Source: an uncultured Bacilli bacterium (lineage in GTDB: Bacteria; Bacillota_I; Bacilli_A; RF39; UBA660). From it: a stretch of 30,051 nucleotides of DNA. Shown piece after piece: positions 8,407 to 14,254 of the stretch. The stretch covers positions 1 through 30,051 of the forward strand of contig CANQFF010000005.1 in NCBI GenBank assembly GCA_947598345.1. Direction: 5' to 3'. How positions within the stretch are numbered: position 1 is the stretch's first letter; each line of letters begins with the position of its first letter. The position numbers and the translations under genes were made by a program. Under the pieces are notes generated by a model. It saw only the letters and a program-made list of their open reading frames with translations. It did no database searches and was not told the origin of the DNA.

Positions 8407-8783
8407 GTATTGTAAATTTTGAAGATAAGATAAATGAAAGATCAAGTGATGTTATTTTATCACTTTTGAATCTTCAATATAATTCGAAATTGAGTGGTGT
8501 TCCTAATAAGGAAAGTTTATCTAAAATAGAGGTTTTAAGTAGCAATTTGTTTTCAAATTTAATAAGGCATGGTAAAGTTTCTCAAGATGATATTGATGCA
8601 TATAAAGCTTTATTACCAGATGAAAATTACTTTAGTCATGAAAATGTAGATTTAGATGTTGCTAAAAAGATGTGCGAAGAAAGTATAGAATTTGCTATAC
8701 AAGATTTTCAAACTAGAGTTGAGCAAGCAAAACCTATATTTAATGAGGAGAGTTACGCACCAGGTCCTAAGAGGTTAAGTTAA
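8403..8783 (+). CDS. Unrecognised small acidic protein, partner of the preceding gene
   Basis: The 126-residue product is predicted to be mostly helical, with many Asp, Glu and Ser residues and no membrane segment or signal peptide. It begins at an ATGA overlap with the preceding gene, so coupled translation and perhaps a shared complex are likely. No catalytic motif is visible; it ends in YAPGPKRLS. A hairpin terminator begins at its stop codon, so the pair forms a complete two-gene unit. I can offer no function. Confidence 0.72.
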   Translation: MSIVNFEDKINERSSDVILSLLNLQYNSKLSGVPNKESLSKIEVLSSNLFSNLIRHGKVSQDDIDAYKALLPDENYFSHENVDLDVAKKMCEESIEFAIQDFQTRVEQAKPIFNEESYAPGPKRLS

Positions 8784-8810
8784 CTATAATTTTAAAATTA
8801 TAGTTTTTTT
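8782..8810 (+). terminator. Rho-independent terminator closing the 7864-8783 unit
   Basis: A perfect 24-base palindrome (8782-8805), beginning with the last two bases of the TAA stop, runs into a T-tract that continues to 8810. Confidence 0.8.
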
Positions 8811-8811
8811 C

Positions 8812-8840
8812 TTGACTTAATATATTATATATAATAAAAT
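8812..8840 (+). promoter_or_regulatory. Sigma-A promoter for the 8883 gene
   Basis: TTGACT at 8812-8817 and TAAAAT at 8835-8840 are 17 bases apart and start 2 bases after the preceding terminator. A better-looking TATAAT at 8830-8835 would leave only 12 bases of spacing. Confidence 0.6.
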
Positions 8841-8882
8841 TAATCTGTAAGGAAGAAGATATAAATCGGATTGGAGGTTTAT

Positions 8883-9149
8883 ATGTCTTATGATAAAAAA
8901 GATTTAGAATTAATTAAATTTAATTTAACTTACGAAATGACTTCAGCGCTTTTAGAGTTTAATAAGTTAAAAAAAGAATTGATTAAAATAAAAAAACTTT
9001 ACAATCTAGATAAAAGTGATGACTTACTGTTAAAGATTAATGAAATTGAAAATAAACTTAGTATAGCTAGAAGTGAGTTTATAGTACAGTTTAGAAAAAG
9101 TAATAAAAATCAAATAGAGGAATATCTTAAAATAAAAGATCAGCTTTGA
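8883..9149 (+). CDS. Small helical/coiled-coil protein, unknown function
   Basis: This 88-residue protein is rich in Lys, Glu, Leu and Ile. It is predicted to be two long helices (about residues 5-42 and 46-85), possibly a hairpin-like coiled coil, with no membrane segment and no cysteine. The frame is open from a TTG at 8871, but GGAGG at 8873-8877 lies 5 bases before the ATG at 8883, which fixes the start. It has its own promoter and terminator and so appears to be monocistronic. I do not recognise the family. Its last four codons and stop lie inside the terminator hairpin. Confidence 0.72.
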   Translation: MSYDKKDLELIKFNLTYEMTSALLEFNKLKKELIKIKKLYNLDKSDDLLLKINEIENKLSIARSEFIVQFRKSNKNQIEEYLKIKDQL

Positions 9150-9158
9150 TCTTTTTTT
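9135..9158 (+). terminator. Terminator embedded in the 3' end of the 8883 gene
   Basis: AAAGATCA (9135-9142) pairs with its exact complement at 9147-9154 around a GCTT loop, followed by T residues. The TGA stop (9147-9149) is part of the right arm. The stretch from here to 9284 holds no gene; it contains the leader of the STAS gene and no clear sigma-A promoter. Confidence 0.8.
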
Positions 9159-9284
9159 CGTTTAAAAAAGGGAAAACAGTATTATTTGTAGAATAATATA
9201 TATAGAGGTAAAAGTATTTCTAGTTTTGTCGAATCTGTATAAATTAATTTTTTTTTGTGCTAAATTAAATAGGAAGGTGAATAT

Positions 9285-9632
9285 ATGTTAAATGTAGGTA
9301 CTGAGTTTAGAAAAGGAATTCTATTTGTACGATTAAGAGGACATTTAAATAAAGATACCATAGGTAAATTGAATAAAAGGGTTACTAATATTGTAAAACA
9401 AAATGGTATAAGAAATGTAGTTTTTAATTTCAAAAATCTCAAATCTATTGATATCAAAGGAATTAATGCTATATTTTATAATTACGAACTTTGTAAGCAT
9501 AATGATGGAAGAAGCTTAATGTGTGGAAATAATGATAATATAAGGAATAAGTTAAAAAGAAGTAGATTAGTAAATTATATATATGAAACAACAGATGAAT
9601 TAAGCGCTATAAAAATATTGAATTTAAGGTGA
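9285..9632 (+). CDS. STAS-domain protein, SpoIIAA-like anti-anti-sigma factor
   Basis: A single STAS domain of 115 residues. In the SpoIIAA/RsbV family such proteins bind the anti-sigma kinase and are switched off when that kinase phosphorylates a serine in the DSSG motif (S58 in SpoIIAA). Here the aligned segment reads SIDIKG, with D56, I57, K58 and G59, so the acceptor serine is replaced by lysine. The surrounding pattern (VVFNFKNLKSID, then GINAIF) still fits the fold. The start is set by AAGGTG 5 bases before the ATG. Its stop lies 4 bases before the presumed start of a sigma factor gene, but no SpoIIAB-type kinase gene lies between them, unlike the spoIIA operon. The family call is good; the mode of control is uncertain. 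Confidence 0.82.
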   Translation: MLNVGTEFRKGILFVRLRGHLNKDTIGKLNKRVTNIVKQNGIRNVVFNFKNLKSIDIKGINAIFYNYELCKHNDGRSLMCGNNDNIRNKLKRSRLVNYIYETTDELSAIKILNLR

Positions 9633-9636
9633 TAAT

Positions 9637-10287
9637 ATCGAAGAACAAATTATAATAGAGAATCAAAATCTTATATACTATGCAGCTAATTTTTTTAGAA
9701 ATTATCCTTACAAAGAAGATTTGTATCAAGCAGGAAGATTAGGTATGGTAAAAGCCATGAAAAAGTATGATCCAACCATGGGTTGTAAATTTACAACTTA
9801 TGCATTCTCTTATATATTAGGTGAAATGAAAAGCTTAGTTAGAACAGATAAAGGTATAAAAATAAGTAGGGAAATAACTAAGTTAAATTTAAAAATAGAA
9901 AAAGCATATGTTTTATTAGCTCAAAAGTTAATGCGTGAACCAAGTATAGAAGAGATATCTAATTTTTTAGAAATACCAGAATATTATGTATCTGAAGCAA
10001 TTTTAAGTTTAAATAAGATAAAAAGTATTGATGAGGCTGTTAATACGGATGGAAGAGAATTAACTTTACAAGATGTTATCGGAACAACAGATAATATTGA
10101 TGACTTATTATTGTTAAAAGATAATTTAAAAAATTTAAATTCTGAAGAAATGGAAATAATTTATAATAGATATTTTAAGGATTATACACAAGAAGAAACT
10201 TCTAAACAACTTGGAATTAGTCAAGTTCAAGTATCAAGAAAAGAAAAAAAAGTTCTTGAGAAGTTAAGAAAAAAGATGGTAGCTTAA
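9637..10287 (+). CDS. Sigma-70 family factor (SigF/SigG/SigB type), apparent AUC start
   Basis: The product is about 216 residues and directs RNA polymerase to a particular promoter class. Region 2 is visible as EDLYQAGRLGMVKAMKKYDP, then FTTYAFSYILGEMK. Region 3 includes REPSIEEISNFLEI. Region 4 ends with YTQEETSKQLGISQVQVSRK, the helix-turn-helix typical of the SigB/F/G group. No ATG, GTG or TTG exists between the in-frame stop at 9625-9627 and a TTG at 9721, and 9721 falls inside conserved region 2. Codons 9637-9720 encode a normal sigma N-terminus (ENQNLIYYAANFFRNYPYK). AAGGTG at 9626-9631 lies 5 bases before the ATC at 9637, exactly the spacing used at the starts at 7864 and 9285. I therefore place the start at ATC. 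A sequencing error or +1 frameshift from the STAS gene are alternatives. Confidence 0.8.
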   Translation: MEEQIIIENQNLIYYAANFFRNYPYKEDLYQAGRLGMVKAMKKYDPTMGCKFTTYAFSYILGEMKSLVRTDKGIKISREITKLNLKIEKAYVLLAQKLMREPSIEEISNFLEIPEYYVSEAILSLNKIKSIDEAVNTDGRELTLQDVIGTTDNIDDLLLLKDNLKNLNSEEMEIIYNRYFKDYTQEETSKQLGISQVQVSRKEKKVLEKLRKKMVA

Positions 10288-10309
10288 ATTGTATTTTAAG
10301 CTTTTCTTT
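10281..10309 (+). terminator. Weak terminator at the end of the sigma gene
   Basis: AGCTTAAA (10281-10288) pairs with TTTAAGCT (10295-10302), followed by TTTCTTT. The left arm includes the TAA stop (10285-10287). Confidence 0.55.
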
Positions 10310-10315
10310 AATATA

Positions 10316-10339
10316 TTTACCTTCAAATACTAAATTATA
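10316..10339. repeat. 24-base motif shared with 2208-2231
   Basis: The two 24-base segments differ at only two positions. Read on the minus strand, each begins with TATAAT, like a -10 box, although neither has a good -35 box. The meaning is unknown. Confidence 0.45.
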
Positions 10340-10359
10340 CAAAAAAAAATTAATTTTTG

Positions 10360-10388
10360 TTGAAAGACAAATAAATTTATGTTATAAT
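10360..10388 (+). promoter_or_regulatory. Sigma-A promoter of tRNA-Ser
   Basis: TTGAAA (10360-10365), a 17-base spacer and TATAAT (10383-10388) lie just upstream of the tRNA, with the mature 5' end about 15 bases after the -10 box. Confidence 0.85.
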
Positions 10389-10402
10389 CTATATGTGGCT
10401 GT

Positions 10403-10493
10403 GGAGTAGTACTCAAGAGGCTGAAGAGGCGCCCCTGCTAAGGGTGTAGACCGGGCAACTGGTGCGAGGGTTCAAATCCCTCCTGCTCCGCCA
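10403..10493 (+). tRNA. tRNA-Ser, anticodon GCU, with encoded CCA
   Basis: The acceptor strands GGAGTAG (10403-10409) and CTGCTCC pair with one wobble, followed by discriminator G and an encoded CCA (10491-10493). The anticodon loop reads CTGCTAA, giving GCU, which decodes AGU and AGC. The long variable arm (ACCGG-GCAA-CTGGT) is the class II hallmark of serine tRNAs, and the T arm GAGGG-TTCAAAT-CCCTC is perfect. A run of nine T follows the CCA and probably ends transcription. Confidence 0.96.
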
Positions 10494-10561
10494 TTTTTTT
10501 TTACCCTTTTTTTGAAAATCAACTATATTTAAATTTTTAATATAATAATATAGGTGGTTTT

Positions 10562-11419
10562 ATGGGTATATTTTGTGATTGGAAATTTTATGTAATAATA
10601 TATATATTATTGTCAGCACTATTTAATCAAAGTTATAAAAAGACTACTAATAATATGAAAAATCCTGGAGCCCTTACAATACTAATACAGTTAATAGCTG
10701 CTTCTTTTTGTATATTTTTAATACCATTTTTTGAATTAAAATTTCCAAAAGATTATAAAACTTATATTTTCTTATTATTAGCGATAATATTTTATACTTT
10801 GAATAATAGACTTTCTACAACTTCAAGGAGTGGAGTTGATGCGTCTATTTATAGTGTTATTAAACAGTTGGCAAATGTATTTATGATTTTTTTTGGAATA
10901 TTGATCTTTAAAGAAAAATTCATGTTAAATAAATTTTTAGGTTCTTTTTTAATTATTTCAAGTAATGTTTTGGTATTATATAAAAAAGGAAAATTTGTTT
11001 TTAATAAATATGTCTTATTTGGGGTAATAGCTAATGTTTGTATGGCTATTGGTATGATGATTGATGTAAATTATTCTTTAGAATTTAATCTACCTATATA
11101 TGTATTAGCTATATTGATAATACCATCTATTATTATTTTTTTAATAGAAAGAATAAAAATAAAAGATATAATAAATGAATATAAAAAAAATAATAGATTT
11201 AATATATTTATAACATCATTTCTTTGGTGTTTTATGTTTATATTAAAAATTAAAGCATATCAGTTAGGGAATATTACTTTAGTAGCGCCACTTACTAGCT
11301 TATCTGTTATGTTAACAGTATTATTTAGTTATCTATTTTTAGGTGAAAAAGATAATTTAAAAAATAAGATAATAGCAGGTATAATGATATTAATTGGAAT
11401 ATTTTTGATTAATATATAA
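10562..11419 (+). CDS. DMT-superfamily (EamA-like) transporter
   Basis: The 285-residue protein has about ten hydrophobic segments in two five-helix halves, the usual EamA/DMT arrangement. Each half ends with the typical motif of a glycine-rich helix after a charged FKEKF or LGEKD segment (GILIFKEKFMLNKFLGSFLI near residues 114-133 and FLGEKDNLKNKIIAGIMILI near the C-terminus). This class moves small metabolites, nucleotide sugars or lipid-linked aminoarabinose; the substrate cannot be read here. AGGTGG lies before the ATG. It is preceded by the tRNA and followed, 47 bases on, by the phosphatase gene. The family call is fairly secure. Confidence 0.83.
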   Translation: MGIFCDWKFYVIIYILLSALFNQSYKKTTNNMKNPGALTILIQLIAASFCIFLIPFFELKFPKDYKTYIFLLLAIIFYTLNNRLSTTSRSGVDASIYSVIKQLANVFMIFFGILIFKEKFMLNKFLGSFLIISSNVLVLYKKGKFVFNKYVLFGVIANVCMAIGMMIDVNYSLEFNLPIYVLAILIIPSIIIFLIERIKIKDIINEYKKNNRFNIFITSFLWCFMFILKIKAYQLGNITLVAPLTSLSVMLTVLFSYLFLGEKDNLKNKIIAGIMILIGIFLINI

Positions 11420-11466
11420 ATTTTATATTTTATATGTTATAATTGTAATAATAAATGGAGAAGGTT

Positions 11467-11991
11467 ATGAAGATATATATAGTAAGGCATGGTCAAATTC
11501 TTAGTAATTTAATTGAAAGACATACTATTAATGATGAAGATTTAACTTTAGTTGGTATAAGTCAAGCTAAAGATTTATCTAAAAAAATAGGTAAATTAGA
11601 TTTTGATATTGTTATATCGTCTCCTTTTATAAGAGCTATTCATACAGCAAATATTATTAATACTAAAAATAAAAAACTTATAATTGACGATAGAATAAGA
11701 GAAAGAAGTAGTGGTGATTTATCAGGTAAGCCACATTCTTTGGTTAATAGAGATGAATACTGGAATTATTTTACTACTATACAATATGGTACTAGTGAAA
11801 ATATAAAAGATTTTTTTGAGCGAGTAAATGATTTTATTAATGAGCTTAAAACTAAAGATTACGATACAGTATTGATAGTTACACATAGTGGTGTTTCTAA
11901 AGCTTTTAGCGCATATTTTGAAGGAATTAAGGATGGTTTATTCTTAAATAGGGGGTTAAAAAATTGCGAAGTAAAAGAGTATACATTATAG
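11467..11991 (+). CDS. Histidine phosphatase family protein (phosphoglycerate mutase-like)
   Basis: This 174-residue cytoplasmic enzyme has the RHG motif near the N-terminus (MKIYIVRHGQ; H8 is the phospho-acceptor), the SSPFIRAIHTA segment and the second catalytic His in VTHSGVSKA. The Glu in the IRERSSGDLSG loop is typical of broad-specificity or cofactor-dependent phosphatases (CobC/PhoE-like). Its substrate is not evident. An ATG also occurs at 11455, but GGAGAAGG at 11457-11464 overlaps it and directs initiation to the ATG at 11467, which also places the RHG at the expected distance from the N-terminus. A TATAAT lies at 11438-11443. The next gene begins 13 bases after its stop. Confidence 0.9.
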   Translation: MKIYIVRHGQILSNLIERHTINDEDLTLVGISQAKDLSKKIGKLDFDIVISSPFIRAIHTANIINTKNKKLIIDDRIRERSSGDLSGKPHSLVNRDEYWNYFTTIQYGTSENIKDFFERVNDFINELKTKDYDTVLIVTHSGVSKAFSAYFEGIKDGLFLNRGLKNCEVKEYTL

Positions 11992-12004
11992 ATAGTTGGT
12001 GTTT

Positions 12005-12877
12005 ATGGAAAGATTTAGAAGTGTAAGGATTGCAAGTATTTTTGGTATACTTGGTAATTTGTTTTTACTTATAATAAAATCTATAATAGGTTTTATTACT
12101 AATAGTCAAGCTATGATTGCTGATGCTTTTAATAGTGCGGGGGATATAATTTCTAGTGTTATGACATTCATAGGAAATAGGATAGCTAGTATTCCATCAG
12201 ATGAAGATCATAATTTAGGACATGGTAAAGCTGAATATATTTATTCTATGTTAATAAGTATAGCAATGATTTTAATGGGACTTATTGTATTTAAAGATTC
12301 GTTTTATTCTATATTTAGTAATAATAAATTTGAATTTTCTTTTTGGCTTGTAGTAGTTTGTGCAGTGACTATATTTGTTAAATTACTTTTATATATATAC
12401 ACAAGTAAACTGTCTAAAAAGTATAATAATCTTCTTATAAAGGCAAATTCTAAAGATCATAGAAATGATTGTATTATTACTTCTTGTAATTTAATTTCTT
12501 GTTTGTTATCTTTGAATGGAATAAAGTATTTTGATGGTATAGTAGGTTCATTAATAGCTATTTGGATGGTAGCTACATCTATTTTAATATTTAAAGAAAG
12601 TTATAATGTTCTTATGGATAAATCTATTTCTGAAGAAACTAAAAAAAAGGTTTATGAAATAGTAAAATCTCATAGTGAGATTAAAAAAATAATTCATTTT
12701 AATTCAACTCCTGTAGGATATAGATATCAAATATCATTAACTATATTTGTAGATGGTAATTTATCTACATTTGAAAGTCATAAAATAGCAGATGATTTGG
12801 AAAAAGAAATAACTAAAAAATTAGATGAAATTTATTTAACAATAATACATGTGAATCCAATTGAAGTAGATGAATAG
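12005..12877 (+). CDS. Cation diffusion facilitator (CDF) metal transporter
   Basis: The 290-residue inner-membrane protein should export divalent metal ions such as Zn, Mn or Fe by proton antiport. Features visible are an N-terminal helix VRIASIFGILGNLFL, the metal-site helix AMIADAFNSAGDIISSV, the HNLGHGKAEYI loop, a second site SKDHRNDCIITS and a cytoplasmic ferredoxin-like domain from about residue 205 ending LTIIHVNP. The metal-site residues read D/N-x-x-x-D (DAFNSAGD), which departs slightly from the HxxxD of zinc-specific CDFs and is nearer to the MntE-like group; specificity is thus open. The frame reaches back to a TTG at 11996, but the ATG at 12005 gives the usual N-terminus. It lies close to the phosphatase gene and is probably co-transcribed with it. 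Confidence 0.9.
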   Translation: MERFRSVRIASIFGILGNLFLLIIKSIIGFITNSQAMIADAFNSAGDIISSVMTFIGNRIASIPSDEDHNLGHGKAEYIYSMLISIAMILMGLIVFKDSFYSIFSNNKFEFSFWLVVVCAVTIFVKLLLYIYTSKLSKKYNNLLIKANSKDHRNDCIITSCNLISCLLSLNGIKYFDGIVGSLIAIWMVATSILIFKESYNVLMDKSISEETKKKVYEIVKSHSEIKKIIHFNSTPVGYRYQISLTIFVDGNLSTFESHKIADDLEKEITKKLDEIYLTIIHVNPIEVDE

Positions 12878-12935
12878 ACTGACATTTTAAAACAATTCAT
12901 AAGTGTAAAGAGCATAAATTTGGCTTACTCGTGCA

Positions 12936-12964
12936 TTGACATCGAATTTCTTGTATGATATAAT
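12936..12964 (+). promoter_or_regulatory. Strong sigma-A promoter of the first surface-island gene
   Basis: A perfect TTGACA (12936-12941), a 17-base spacer and a perfect TATAAT (12959-12964). It shares the extended contexts TTGACATC and ATATAAT with the promoter at 14200-14228. Confidence 0.9.
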
Positions 12965-12988
12965 CAAATAAAGTAAAGGAGAATGGTT

Positions 12989-14128
12989 ATGAAAAAGAAA
13001 ATATTATTTTATGTTTTTGTTCTTATGATAGGTTTTTCTATTTTACCAAAGGCATATGCATTAACTCTAAATAGTGCAACTGATTTATCAGGAGGTGCCA
13101 GTATTACTAGTGAAGACGAAAATAAAAATGTCTTGATAAAATATGGCGCAAAAACATTAAAGATTGATGAGGCTGATCCATCAGCTAGTAAGGATGGTCG
13201 TCCAGGCGGTAGTGCTTGGCTTGGTTTCAAAATTACTAAACCAACTGATGCATCTGCGGATGCTATATATTGGAATTTAGATGCAGATGGTACTAAATCA
13301 AAAATTAAAAAGTTTTCTGATTATGCTGATGATGGACATTCAAATGAACTAAGTGCATGGAGCGGTATAAGTTTTGATAGAATTTATGAAGCAATGATGG
13401 CCGGCAATGATACAATATCTAGAAAATGGATTTTTGACTGGGATAACGATGGTAAAGAAGATCAAACATTTACAGTTGAAATAAAATTATCGGATATTAC
13501 TTTGAATAACTCTACTGGTAGTAAAATATATCCATTGTCTGAGTTAGGAAGTGTTAGATTACTTAATCCAACTAGTGCTACATTATCTAATGATAAAAGT
13601 AACTTTGTAACAGTTAAGTATAATGATAAATTTTCCCTAGAGTGGGTTGCTAAAGATGATTCAATAGATAGACCTGTAGATGGTTGGTGGGTTGGACTTG
13701 AAATAACAGCGCCAGCTGGTTACGATTCAAATGCAACTTTTAAAACTAGACGCAATGATGGTGAATATAGTGACCCTTATAAATTCGTTGATGAGAAAGA
13801 TGATGGAAAAGATGTTATGAGTGCTTGGGTTCTTATAAACGAAGAATATCTAAGAAATAATGAAACAATTACATTTGATTTCGTATTCGATTGGAATAAT
13901 GATGGTGAATATGAGCAAACAATAACTGAAATAATTCCAACTGCAAATGTTACTATTAAAAAAGATGGTGAAGTTGTAGATCCAAATAAAGTAGAAGAAC
14001 CAAGTGATGATACAGAGGTTCCTAATACATTTGATGGAATTGCATTATATTTTGGTTTCGGAATGATTTCTTTAATTGGACTTGTAGGTTGCGTTTTACT
14101 ATTTAGAAAAAAAATGCTTAATAAATAA
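12989..14128 (+). CDS. Exported two-repeat surface protein with DxDxDG loops and sorting-like C-terminus
   Basis: The 379-residue protein has a signal peptide (about 1-24, ending PKAYA) and two homologous domains of about 150 residues. Each domain carries a DDG-SAW segment (SDYADDG then SAWSG; VDEKDDG then SAWVL) and a DxDxDG-type loop (DWDNDG at 150-155, DWNNDG at 301-306), which in other proteins binds calcium. The C-terminus reads VPNTFDGIA, then a hydrophobic helix, then FRKKMLNK. This has the layout of a sortase sorting signal or a simple membrane anchor, with Phe where LPxTG has Gly. AGGAG at 12977-12981 selects the ATG at 12989 over one at 12983. It has its own strong promoter and terminator. 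I recognise no named family; adhesin or structural roles are inference. Confidence 0.82.
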   Translation: MKKKILFYVFVLMIGFSILPKAYALTLNSATDLSGGASITSEDENKNVLIKYGAKTLKIDEADPSASKDGRPGGSAWLGFKITKPTDASADAIYWNLDADGTKSKIKKFSDYADDGHSNELSAWSGISFDRIYEAMMAGNDTISRKWIFDWDNDGKEDQTFTVEIKLSDITLNNSTGSKIYPLSELGSVRLLNPTSATLSNDKSNFVTVKYNDKFSLEWVAKDDSIDRPVDGWWVGLEITAPAGYDSNATFKTRRNDGEYSDPYKFVDEKDDGKDVMSAWVLINEEYLRNNETITFDFVFDWNNDGEYEQTITEIIPTANVTIKKDGEVVDPNKVEEPSDDTEVPNTFDGIALYFGFGMISLIGLVGCVLLFRKKMLNK

Positions 14129-14156
14129 GATTTAAAATTTATTAAAAGTGTAAAGT

Positions 14157-14185
14157 AAATGTAGATATAAATTATCTACATTTTT
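14157..14185 (+). terminator. Terminator after the two-repeat surface gene
   Basis: Arms of 11 bases at 14157-14167 and 14173-14183 flank the loop TAAAT and run into T residues. Confidence 0.85.
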
Positions 14186-14199
14186 ATATTTAGCATGTG

Positions 14200-14228
14200 T
14201 TGACATCAAGTATAAAGTATCATATAAT
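14200..14228 (+). promoter_or_regulatory. Strong sigma-A promoter of the Ig-like repeat gene
   Basis: TTGACA (14200-14205), 17 bases, TATAAT (14223-14228). It starts 15 bases after the preceding terminator and probably drives 14255-19246, and perhaps 19297 by read-through. Confidence 0.9.
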
Positions 14229-14254
14229 TAATATAGTTAGAAGTAGGAGGAAGT

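Noticed and set aside
9160..9175. GTTTAA and GGGAAA, matching the two halves of a sigma-B promoter
   Set aside because: Only 4 bases separate them; a sigma-B promoter needs about 12-15.
9207..9216. GGTAAAAGTA upstream of the STAS gene, which fits a sigma-F-like -10 pattern
   Set aside because: No acceptable -35 element lies 15-16 bases upstream, and such strings are common in AT-rich DNA, so autoregulation cannot be claimed.
9721..10287. Sigma factor starting at the TTG at 9721
   Set aside because: This would remove the first part of region 2, whereas the codons before it encode a normal sigma N-terminus; there is also no ribosome binding site before 9721.
12005..12877. Zinc-specific CDF assignment
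   Set aside because: The metal-site motif departs from the zinc type and cannot be resolved by eye.
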